From: CAVUAN01 sp963739435
Lineage (GTDB): Bacteria; Acidobacteriota; Thermoanaerobaculia; UBA5066; Gp7-AA6
Assembly (NCBI GenBank): GCA_963739435.1
Contig: CAVUAN010000006.1
Location: forward strand, 124,001-188,000
DNA: 64,000 bases
Reading direction: 5' to 3'
Below, piece after piece: positions 8,077 to 16,000 of the stretch; the stretch's first letter is position 1, and each line of letters opens with the position of its first letter. The position numbers and the translations under genes are program-made. Under the pieces are notes generated by a model that worked only from the letters and a program-made list of their open reading frames with translations, did no database searches and was not told where the DNA came from.

Positions 8077-9112
8077 CGACTTTGGACTTTGGACTTTGGA
8101 CTTTGGACCCTCCCAATCCCAGTGCTACGGCGAGAACCGCGCGGTAGGCGCGCCGCGATTCTTCGGGCGGCCGCGGAGAGCGCTTGCGGAATCGTGTGCC
8201 GGCCAGGCGCAGGAGCATCCCGGAAAGAAGCAGGGCGCGGTACGCCATGCGGGCGGGCAGCGAATAGTGGCGGCGCCGGTAACGGATCGCGTTGGCGTAG
8301 TAGATGGGAAGGAAGCGCGCATAACCGAGGCGCCGCGACGAGACGCCGCCAGAGTGCCGGAACCGGGCCGCGGGCCAGTAGAGGATCGGACCCTCGGAGG
8401 CCAGCCGCTTGCACAGATCGACGTCCTCGAACCAGGCGGGAACGAGAGCCTCGTCGAAGCCTCCGACCCTCCGGAAGGCGTCCGACCGGATGGCCAGCGC
8501 GGAGGCCGCCGGCTGCTCGACGGCGAAGACCGTGTCGCGGTTGGAGTCCGCGTAGCGGCTGTAGCGGCGGCCCGGTCCATCGTGATGGAAGTGGTCCCAG
8601 AGCGAGAGCTCCCGGATGTCGGACCCGAGCGTGGGAAGACGGCGCAGCTGAAAAGTGAACTGGTCCTCGCGATCCGACGACCGCAGCACAAGCGGCCGGC
8701 CCGGGTTTTCAGGGACCGTTCGGCCATCCTCCTCGAGCAGGCGCGGCGCGAGCCCGACCGCTTCCGGACGCTCTGCGAAGCCGCGGGCGAGCGCCGAGAA
8801 GGGCTCGCCGTCGGCCCTCGTATCGGGGTTGACGAAGAGCAGGACGTCGCCCGCAGCGACTGCGGCGCCCTGGTTGGCGGCCGGGCCGAACCCGCGGTTG
8901 TCCGCATTGACGACGACAGTCGAGCCTGGCCAGGCCTGGAGGATCGCTTCGCGCCGCACGGAGCCCGGGCCGTTGCCCACGACGACGAGCGAGACACCTG
9001 GTCCTCCCGGCGCCATCTGGCGGCGGGCCTCGGCCAGCGATGCCACGGCCGCCTCGAGTGAGTCCGCGTCCTCCCACGAGACGAGAATGACCGCGATCTG
9101 CTTCACGCTCAT
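8069..9112 (-). CDS. Glycosyltransferase family 2
   Basis: 347-residue GT2 enzyme. Landmarks: IAVILVSWEDADSLEAAVAS at the N-terminus, VVVNADNRGFGPAANQGA (about 85-102), the DxD-like LFVNPDTRADG (about 112-122), LAIRSDAFRRVGGFDEAL and PAWFEDVDLCKRLASEG (about 220-236, catalytic base region). The last codons (KVQSPKSKVDG) come from the TTTGGAC repeat at 8078-8108 read on the minus strand, and the stop TGA lies inside the next gene's first codons. It belongs to the three-gene GT2 run of the polysaccharide block. Confidence 0.88.
   Translation of the reverse strand: MSVKQIAVILVSWEDADSLEAAVASLAEARRQMAPGGPGVSLVVVGNGPGSVRREAILQAWPGSTVVVNADNRGFGPAANQGAAVAAGDVLLFVNPDTRADGEPFSALARGFAERPEAVGLAPRLLEEDGRTVPENPGRPLVLRSSDREDQFTFQLRRLPTLGSDIRELSLWDHFHHDGPGRRYSRYADSNRDTVFAVEQPAASALAIRSDAFRRVGGFDEALVPAWFEDVDLCKRLASEGPILYWPAARFRHSGGVSSRRLGYARFLPIYYANAIRYRRRHYSLPARMAYRALLLSGMLLRLAGTRFRKRSPRPPEESRRAYRAVLAVALGLGGSKVQSPKSKVDG
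8078..8108. repeat. TTTGGAC heptamer array inside the end of a GT2 gene
   Basis: GAC followed by four perfect TTTGGAC units. The array sits between the conserved end of the GT2 protein (minus strand) and its stop codon, 2 bp from the start of the next GT2 gene. Because 21 bp is a multiple of three, the array stays open and codes for KVQSPKS repeats. Confidence 0.9.
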
Positions 9113-9121
9113 GACTCTCTC

Positions 9122-10105
9122 CTACTGCCTTCCGGTTGAGGGCCACGACGAGAGCCGCCGTCTCTGCCCCCGCGAGCGCAGCGCCCAGAGCGGCAACGCG
9201 GGCCAGACGAGTAGCGGCAGAACGGCGCCCCGCCAGCCGAGCTTCTTGACGTGCGCCAGATCCGCTGAGAGCAGAGGTCCGATGCGGCTTGCCAGCAACG
9301 CCGGATCGAAGTTGTTGAACAGGGTGCGCCAGCGGTTTCGGGCCGTCCAGAAGGCCCGCCTCCACGGGGTTCGGCGGGAGGTCAGCGAGCCCTCGTGCCG
9401 CGCCACGGCAGCGGGGTCGCACGCGAACCGCCAGCCCGCGCGCGCCAGCCGCAGCGACAGGTCCACGTCCTCGTAGTAAGCGAAGAAAGCGCTGTCGAAG
9501 ACCTGCCCCTGTGAAGCCACCTCGTCGAGCGCCTCGCGCCGATAGAGGGCCGCCGTCGCCGAGACGCCCGAGACCTCGAAGGCGTCCTGGGGCGCCGACG
9601 CCGCCGGGGCGCCCGAAAGCACGGGCACGGCCTCGCCCCGCCCGTTCCACTCGAGGCCCGCCGAATCGACGCGCGCGCCGTCTGACGTGAGAACGAGTCC
9701 CTGGACGGCAGCCAGCCGGTCGTCGAGCCCGAGCCTCGCCGCCAGGCGCGCGACGTAGTCGGGCGCCAGCACCGCGTCGTTGTTGACGAGCAGGAGAAAC
9801 GGCGCCCGCGTCCTCGCGATCCCCTCGTTGGCAGCGCCGGCAAAGCCCCGGTTTACGGAAAACGCAATGACCTGCGCCTCCGGGGCCTCGCGCGCCAGCC
9901 GCTCGCGCTCCGCGGGGAGCGAGGCGTTGTCCACGACGACGATCGATAGATCCACGCCGCTTTGCTTCTGGAGCGAACGGATCGCCGCGAAAAGCGACTC
10001 CCCGCCGTCGCGGTTGACCACGACGCCGGCGACATCGGGCTGGGACGAGGGACCGCTCAAACGGTTGACTCGGTCGGCGCGGGCGATATCAAATCGTCTG
10101 CTCAT
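9122..10105 (-). CDS. Glycosyltransferase family 2
   Basis: 327-residue GT2 protein. It shows LSIVVVDNASLPAERERLA (about 40-58), FSVNRGFAGAANEGIAR, LLLVNNDAVLAPDYVARL (DxD-like position replaced by NND), VSATAALYRREALDEVA and FFAYYEDVDLSLRLARAGW. The family commonly transfers rhamnose or similar sugars to growing glycans. The open frame runs farther upstream through serS; the ATG at 10105 is preferred because the glycosyltransferase fold begins right after it. This ATG overlaps the opposite-strand serS ATG in the palindrome CATG (10103-10106). Confidence 0.85.
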   Translation of the reverse strand: MSRRFDIARADRVNRLSGPSSQPDVAGVVVNRDGGESLFAAIRSLQKQSGVDLSIVVVDNASLPAERERLAREAPEAQVIAFSVNRGFAGAANEGIARTRAPFLLLVNNDAVLAPDYVARLAARLGLDDRLAAVQGLVLTSDGARVDSAGLEWNGRGEAVPVLSGAPAASAPQDAFEVSGVSATAALYRREALDEVASQGQVFDSAFFAYYEDVDLSLRLARAGWRFACDPAAVARHEGSLTSRRTPWRRAFWTARNRWRTLFNNFDPALLASRIGPLLSADLAHVKKLGWRGAVLPLLVWPALPLWALRSRGQRRRLSSWPSTGRQ

Positions 10106-11363
10106 GCTACCACGCGAGTTCCTGCGCGAGAACGCCGAGCGCCTGGCCCGCGAGATGCCCGAGCGCTTCGGCGGCGCGGGCCTCGAGGAATACGTCGCGC
10201 TCGATCGCGAGCGGCGCGAAAAGGTGACGCGGCTCGAGGAGAAGCGGCGCCGGCGCAACGAGCTCTCCTCCCTGCATGGCAAGCCCTCGCCCGAAGCCCT
10301 CGCCGAGATGAAGGCGCTCAAGGAGGAGATCCGCGAGCTCGAGCGGTCGACTGAAGAAGCCGACGGCATGCTGGTCGCCCTCGAAAAGGCCATTCCGAAC
10401 GTCCCGCAGTCTTCTGTTCCCCGCGGCCCGGACGCCTCCGCCAACCGTGTCGAGCGGTCCTGGGGAACGAAGAGGTCCTTCGATTTCACGCCGCAGGCCC
10501 ACTGGGACCTCGGTCCGGCTCTCGGGATTCTCGACTTCGAGCGCGGCGCCAAGATCGCCGGCGCCCGCTTCACAGTCCTCAAGGGAGCCGGGGCGCGGCT
10601 GTCCCGGGCGCTGCTCCATTTCTTTCTCGATGTGCATGTCCGCGAACAGGGATATACGGAGATCGCGCCGCCGGCAATGGTCAACGCGGATTCGCTCTTC
10701 GGCACGGGCCAGCTTCCCAAGTTCGAGGCGGACCTCTTTCAGACGCGCGAAGGCTATTACCTGATCCCCACGGCCGAGGTGCCCGTGACGAACATGCACC
10801 GCGACGAGATCCTGGACGGCCGTGCGCTGCCGATCCTCTACACGGCCTCGACGCCCTGCTTCCGGTCGGAGGCCGGTGCGGCGGGCCGCGACACGCGCGG
10901 CATGATCCGGCAGCATCAGTTCGACAAGGTCGAGGTCGTCATGTTCACCAGGCCGGAGGATTCCGATGCCGCGCTCGAGGCGCTGACGGGGCACGCCGAG
11001 GACATCCTCCAGCGGCTGGAGCTCCCCTACCGCGTCGTCACACTTGCGACCGGCGACCTCGGGTTCGGCGCCGCAAAGACCTACGACCTCGAGGTGTGGC
11101 TGCCCGGCCTGAACGAGTTCAAGGAGATCTCCTCCTGCTCGAACTTCGAGGCCTTCCAGGCCCGCCGTGCCTCGATCCGGTTCCGCCGCGCGGAGGGGGC
11201 TAAGCCCGAGTTCGTTCACACCTTGAACGGCTCCGCCCTGCCGGCGGGCCGCACGCTCGTCGCGATCCTCGAGAACTACCAGCGCCCCGACGGCTCGGTC
11301 GCTATCCCCGAAGCCCTGCGCCCCTATATGGACGGCATGACGGAAATCCGGCTCCCGGCCTGA
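10104..11363 (+). CDS. serS: Seryl-tRNA synthetase
   Basis: Class IIa aminoacyl-tRNA synthetase of 419 residues, charging tRNA-Ser and tRNA-Sec. The N-terminal antiparallel coiled coil (residues about 1-105, starting LPREFLRENAERLAREMPER) is intact. Catalytic motifs are clear: TAEVPVTNMHRDEI (about 228-241), motif 2 PCFRSEAGAAGRDTRGMIRQ (about 251-270), ELSSCSNFEAFQARRASIRF-like serine pocket (here EISSCSNFEAFQARR) and motif 3 NGSALPAGRTLVAILENYQ. ATG 10104 fits the family N-terminus, but no Shine-Dalgarno precedes it. Two tRNA-Ser genes lie about 15-19 kb downstream. Confidence 0.97.
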   Translation: MLPREFLRENAERLAREMPERFGGAGLEEYVALDRERREKVTRLEEKRRRRNELSSLHGKPSPEALAEMKALKEEIRELERSTEEADGMLVALEKAIPNVPQSSVPRGPDASANRVERSWGTKRSFDFTPQAHWDLGPALGILDFERGAKIAGARFTVLKGAGARLSRALLHFFLDVHVREQGYTEIAPPAMVNADSLFGTGQLPKFEADLFQTREGYYLIPTAEVPVTNMHRDEILDGRALPILYTASTPCFRSEAGAAGRDTRGMIRQHQFDKVEVVMFTRPEDSDAALEALTGHAEDILQRLELPYRVVTLATGDLGFGAAKTYDLEVWLPGLNEFKEISSCSNFEAFQARRASIRFRRAEGAKPEFVHTLNGSALPAGRTLVAILENYQRPDGSVAIPEALRPYMDGMTEIRLPA

Positions 11364-11385
11364 GGCGGGGCCGGGTTCACAGGCC

Positions 11386-12147
11386 GTGCCGCAAGACTTC
11401 GTCCGCGACGCGATCCTCGCCGCCGCGCGCCGGCTGCCGGGCTTTCCCCAGCTCTCCGTTCTCGATTTGAGCTGCGGCCGCGGAGAAATCCTGGCGGCGC
11501 TGCAGCGCGACGGCTGCCGTGTCCGGGGCACGCATTACCGCGGCGACGACTACAAGCTGACCGAGCAGAAGGGGCCAATCGAAACCGCGGGTCTGCTGAT
11601 CGATCCAGAGGTGGACCTGACGAAGGCGCTCCCCTACCCCGACGGGGCCTACGACGTCGTCATTCTCTCGGAGGTTCTCGAGCATCTGCCCTCGCACCGC
11701 TCGGTCATCGCCGAGTCCGGCCGGATCCTCGCGCCCGGAGGACATTTGATTCTCTCGACGCCCAACCTCGCCCGCCTCCACTCGCGCCTGCACTTCTTCT
11801 GGGCCGGAACTCACAAACTGATCCGCCGGCGCGTCGGCTGGGACATTGGTTCCGACGCCCTCTACGCCTACCACACGAACCCCGTCGACTTCCCGCTCCT
11901 CCATACGCTGCTCCACCAGGCCGGCCTCGAGGTCGAGCGCCTCAATTTCACGCGCTTCAAGTGGAAGCATGCCTGGCTTTTTCTGCTCTACCCCGCCTTC
12001 TGGCTCTCTGCGCGCGCCGAAACCTCGAACCGCAGAACGAACGAGTCCCGCTCCAAAGGGGAGCGCGACCTCTTCCGCTGGATGGTCCACCCGGCCATGC
12101 TGGGCAGCGAGCAGCTTCTCCTCACCGCGAGGAAAGACAGCGTCTAA
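11386..12147 (+). CDS. Class I SAM-dependent methyltransferase
   Basis: 253-residue methyltransferase. Motif I is VLDLSCGRGEILAAL (about residues 25-39) with the SAM glycine pattern; the motif-II/III region is DVVILSEVLEHLPSHRSVI, and RILAPGGHLILSTPNLAR matches the post-III segment of type-11 enzymes. The C-terminal third carries an aromatic-rich, weakly hydrophobic stretch (KHAWLFLLYPAFWLSA), which suggests a membrane-proximal substrate. GTG start 22 bp after serS, so probably co-transcribed. Substrate unknown; nearness to glycosyltransferases suggests a glycan or lipid. Confidence 0.8.
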   Translation: MPQDFVRDAILAAARRLPGFPQLSVLDLSCGRGEILAALQRDGCRVRGTHYRGDDYKLTEQKGPIETAGLLIDPEVDLTKALPYPDGAYDVVILSEVLEHLPSHRSVIAESGRILAPGGHLILSTPNLARLHSRLHFFWAGTHKLIRRRVGWDIGSDALYAYHTNPVDFPLLHTLLHQAGLEVERLNFTRFKWKHAWLFLLYPAFWLSARAETSNRRTNESRSKGERDLFRWMVHPAMLGSEQLLLTARKDSV

Positions 12148-12174
12148 CGGCAGGCCCCTGCAGCCTCACTGAGA

Positions 12175-12355
12175 GCCCGGGACCGGCGGGGTTGTCTCCC
12201 GGGACCGTCGAAACTGGGTAGGTGTGCAAGGCCGGCTGGCCCAGAAGAGGCGAAGGCTCTTGCACCAGTTTCGTCGAGCGGCGGCCCGGGAAGGTCAGAC
12301 CCATGCCGGCGTGTGCCGCCGCGTGTCCCGGGAGGCAACCCCGCCGGCCCCGGGC
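12175..12355. repeat. Large three-armed palindromic element between convergent genes
   Basis: The 212-bp gap between the methyltransferase and DUF502 genes is almost fully accounted for by a nested structure. Outer 30-bp arms at 12175-12204 and 12326-12355 are complementary except for two positions, one of them a G-U wobble. Inside are a first hairpin with 9-bp arms CGAAACTGG (12209-12217) and CCAGTTTCG (12265-12273) and a second with 8-bp arms GCGGCGGC (12278-12285) and GCCGCCGC (12315-12322). The predicted fold is a three-way junction. It may act as a bidirectional terminator, a structured RNA or a mobile palindrome. Confidence 0.8.
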
Positions 12356-12359
12356 GGCT

Positions 12360-12971
12360 TCAGAGGGTGGGCGGTACGGGTGGGACGATGGCGCCGGCGG
12401 ACACGATCATCTTCATCGCCTCTTCCGGAGACATCGCGAGGTAGTGGACCTTCTCCTCGGGCACGACGAGGAGGAACCCGGTCGTCGGGTTGACGGCGCT
12501 TGGCACGAAGACATGGCAGACTCTCTTGCCGAGCTTCTGGCCGGCTTCGCTCGCCGCCGTGGACGTCACGAAACCGACCATGTGGGTCCCGGGCGAGCCG
12601 TATTCGACGAGGGCCACGCGGCGAAACGCCGCGTCCTTGTCAGATCCGAGCAGCACCTGGGCGATTTGGCGTAGCGTCGAGTAGATCTTGTTGATCAAAG
12701 GCACGCTGTGCATGAGCCGGTCCCAGACGGCAAAGGCGCGCCGGCCCAGGATTCGCGTCGTGACCAAACCGAGCAGCAGGAGCAGCAGGTTCAGGAGGAC
12801 GAACCCGAGCCCCACAACCGAGATGCCGAGCTCTCGCAGCCGCGCGCCCAGGATGTTGTCGAAGAAGAGGAAGAGCGTCCAGACGACCCAGGCCGTCAGC
12901 GCGGTCGGCGCCAGAACCAGGATCCCCGCCACCCACCACCGCCGTATCCGCGCCCAGAAGCCGCTCGTCAC
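12360..12971 (-). CDS. DUF502 family membrane protein
   Basis: 203-residue membrane protein of the DUF502 family, function unknown. Two hydrophobic segments are visible, at about residues 14-36 (VAGILVLAPTALTAWVVWTL) and about 50-72 (VGLGFVLLNLLLLLLGLVT). A family-typical region follows: VPLINKIYSTLRQIAQVLL, VALVEYGSPGTHMVGFVT and VFVPSAVNPTTGFLLVVPEE. GTG start at 12971 with TACCAT 6 bp upstream. It is divergent from the giant kinase gene and convergent with the methyltransferase. Confidence 0.88.
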   Translation of the reverse strand: MTSGFWARIRRWWVAGILVLAPTALTAWVVWTLFLFFDNILGARLRELGISVVGLGFVLLNLLLLLLGLVTTRILGRRAFAVWDRLMHSVPLINKIYSTLRQIAQVLLGSDKDAAFRRVALVEYGSPGTHMVGFVTSTAASEAGQKLGKRVCHVFVPSAVNPTTGFLLVVPEEKVHYLAMSPEEAMKMIVSAGAIVPPVPPTL

Positions 12972-12977
12972 CCGGAA

Positions 12978-12983
12978 ATGGTA
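12978..12983 (-). promoter_or_regulatory. TANNNT box before the DUF502 start
   Basis: TACCAT on the minus strand ends 6 bp before GTG 12971; no Shine-Dalgarno intervenes. It is one of the leaderless-type arrangements in this window. Confidence 0.35.
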
Positions 12984-13001
12984 ACCCGTCCCTTCGGCTC
13001 G

Positions 13002-13009
13002 TATATATT
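13002..13009 (+). promoter_or_regulatory. AT-rich -10 candidate for the first kinase gene
   Basis: TATATATT in an otherwise GC-rich 68-bp divergent gap, 30 bp before the TTG start at 13040. The purine-rich AGAAGAGA at about 13028-13035 could serve as ribosome-binding site. No good -35 hexamer is present. Confidence 0.35.
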
Positions 13010-13039
13010 CCGGCCCCGGGAAGAGCCAGAAGAGACCAT

Positions 13040-16000
13040 TTGATCAACACAAAGCTTTCGAACCGCTACGAGATCGTCGGTGAGCTCGGCCGCGGCGGCA
13101 TGGGTGTCGTCTATCGGGCGAAGGACCCGCTCTTGAACCGCGAGGTCGCCGTCAAGCTGATCTCGTCGGCCGATCTCGCTCCCGACATCGAGGGGCGGTT
13201 CCAGCGGGAAGCCCAGATCGTCGCCCAGATGGACCACCCCGCCATCGTCCCCATCTACGACCTCGGGCGGCACGAGGGATCGCTCTTCTTCGTCATGCCC
13301 CTGGTGGGAGGTACGACCCTGCTGCGCCTGATTCGGGAGCAATCCCTGCGCCTGGGCGATGTCGTCGACGTCGGCATCCAGGTCGCCGACGCCCTGGAGT
13401 ACAGCCACGCTCGCGGCGTCGTGCATCGGGACATCAAGCCGGCCAACATCATGGTCACGCGGGAGGAAGGGTCCTCCGTCCGCGTCCGCGTCATGGACTT
13501 CGGCCTCGCCCACGCGGTCTCGGAATCCCGCCTGACGAAAACCGGGACGCTGATCGGCACCGTCGCCTACCTCTCCCCCGAGCAGGTCGGCTCGCGCGCG
13601 TTCGACGCCCGCTCCGACATCTACTCGCTCGGGACCGTCCTCTACGAGTGCCTCGTGGGCGACCCGCCCTTCACCGGCGAGGTGCAGTCGATCCTTTACC
13701 GCATCGCCCACGAGATCCCGCAGCCACCGCGAGCGCTCGGAGCCGAGATCCGGGAGGAGCTCCAGGACATCGTCCTGCGCTGCCTCGAGAAGGACCCCAA
13801 CAAGCGCCCCCAGAAAGCCGGACAGGTGGCGGAAGCCCTCCGGCGCCACAAGTCGAGCCTCGCCACCGAAGAGTTCCGGATGTCGGTCGTCCTGAGCCCG
13901 AGCCGGATGATCCACAGACCGGCCGTCTCCGCTTTCATCGGCCGCGAGAAGGAGTTTGCCGAGCTCCAGCGCCGGTTGAACGCCGCCATCTCGGGCGACT
14001 GCCAGTTCGCCGTCGTCGCCGGCGAGCCCGGCATCGGCAAGACCCGGCTGCTCGAGGAGTTGAAGAACCTCGCCGCCGCGCGCAAGATCCGCGTCCTCTA
14101 CGGCCGCTTCATCGAGCAGGCGGGCACCTTCTCGTACCAGGGCTTCTGCGAGCTCATCCAGGACTACTTCAGGTCCCGGGACCCAGGCTCCTCCTCGGGC
14201 GAGCACGCGGACTTCTCCGACGTGGCGGCGGAGCTGATCGCTCTCTTCCCGCAGCTCTCGGAGATCGCGGACCTGCGCTCGGCCGTCTCCGGCGAGACAC
14301 GCGCGGCCTCAGCCGGCGAGGAGAAGAAACCCGAAGACCGCATCCAGATCTTCGAGCTCCTGGCGCGCACCCTGACCCGGATCGCCGGCGGCAAGCCTCT
14401 CGTCCTGATCCTCGAGAACCTCCATGGCGCCGAGATCTCGATCGAGGCGTTGCAGTACGTCGTCCGGCGCCTCGGGCCGACTCCCACGCTGATCGTCGGC
14501 AGCTACCGCCAGACGGAGACCGACAAGCGGCACCCCTTGACGAAAATGCTCGACTCCTTCGCGGACGATCCACGCTTCGTGTCGATCACTCTCGGGCCCT
14601 TCTCTCCCTCGGAGCATCGGTCGCTCGTCGCCTCGCTCGTCGGGGCCCCGAAGGTCGCCGACGACCTCGCCCGGAGGCTCCACGATGCGACGGAGGGAAA
14701 CCCGTACTTCACAAAGGAGCTCATCCGGTCGCTCGTGGAATCGGGAGGCATCGCAAAAGACGACACGGGGGCCTGGAGCTTTCTCGAAGGAGGCGGGGAT
14801 CTCCGCCGACGCCCTGCCCGCCACCATCCAGCAGGCCGTCGAGAAGCGGATCGAGCGGCTTCCGGAGGAGCTTCGCGATTTGCTGTCGATCGCCTCCGTG
14901 CTCGGCAAGACTTTCGACGCGAGGGACCTCGCCACACTCGCCGAGGGAGCGAAGGACCTCGACGACGACATCGATCGGATGCTGCGCGAGGGGATCCTGG
15001 AGGAAGAGCGTGAGTCGCGCGGCGACCGGCTGACGTTCGCGAGCGGCATCGTCCGGGACGTTCTCTATGCCGCGCTCTCGCGCCGCAAGCGCCGATCCCT
15101 GCACCGCAAGTACGCCGACCTCATCGAGCAGCGCTCCCTGGGAAGGCTCGAGCGCATCTACCCCGAGCTCGTCCACCACTTCTCACAGGCCGACGTCCCC
15201 GAGAAGACGGTCGAGTACGGCATGAAGCTCGCCCAGAAGTCACTCGACACCTTCAGCCCGGAGGATGCGATCCGGGTCGCGAAGATCGCTCTCGAGTACC
15301 TCGAGGACGAGGAGTGGGAGGGCGAGCCGTCGCTCGAAGCCGATGCGCGGCTGCTCCTCGCCCAGGGCCAGCGCATGGCGGGCAATGTCGACGGCGCATT
15401 GCGCGAGGCGGAAGCCGCCGTGAAGGCTTACGAGGAACACGGGAAGCCCGGGCCCGCTGGAGGCGCCATTCTCTTTGCGGCCGATACCGCCTGGCAGGCC
15501 CGCCGGATCGACGACGCGCGCCGGTGGGTCGAACGCGGCCTCGAAGCGGCCCGCTCGGCGGGAGAGCCCGAGCGCATGGGCAAGCTGCTCGCTCTCGCCG
15601 CCACGGTCGCCAACCTCCGCGGCGAATATCCGAAGGCGGCGGCCTACCAGGCGGAGCTCGAAACGCTTGCCCCACGGGAAAAGAGCGGGGAGATCGAGAT
15701 CCCGAAAGGCGGGACGCTGGTGGTGGCCATGGCGAACCCCGTCGCGGCGACCGAACCGGCCGCCTACGTGACGACCGAGGAGCACGAAGTCCTCGCCAAC
15801 GTCTTCGAGACCCTGGTCACGACCGACACCCAGGGCAACCTGGCGCCGCTCCTGTGCGACCGATGGACCCTGGACAACGACGCCCGGACGGTGCGCCTGC
15901 ACCTCAGGCCCGGGACCGTCTTCTCCGACGGCACGCCCCTGACCGGGCCCGCCGTCAAGACATCCCTCGAGCGGTCGATCAAGCTTTCCCGCGACACGAT

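Noticed and set aside
14760..14800. Programmed ribosomal frameshift in kinase copy 1
   Set aside because: No slippery heptamer is evident; copy 2 is in frame here; the window has many similar breaks.
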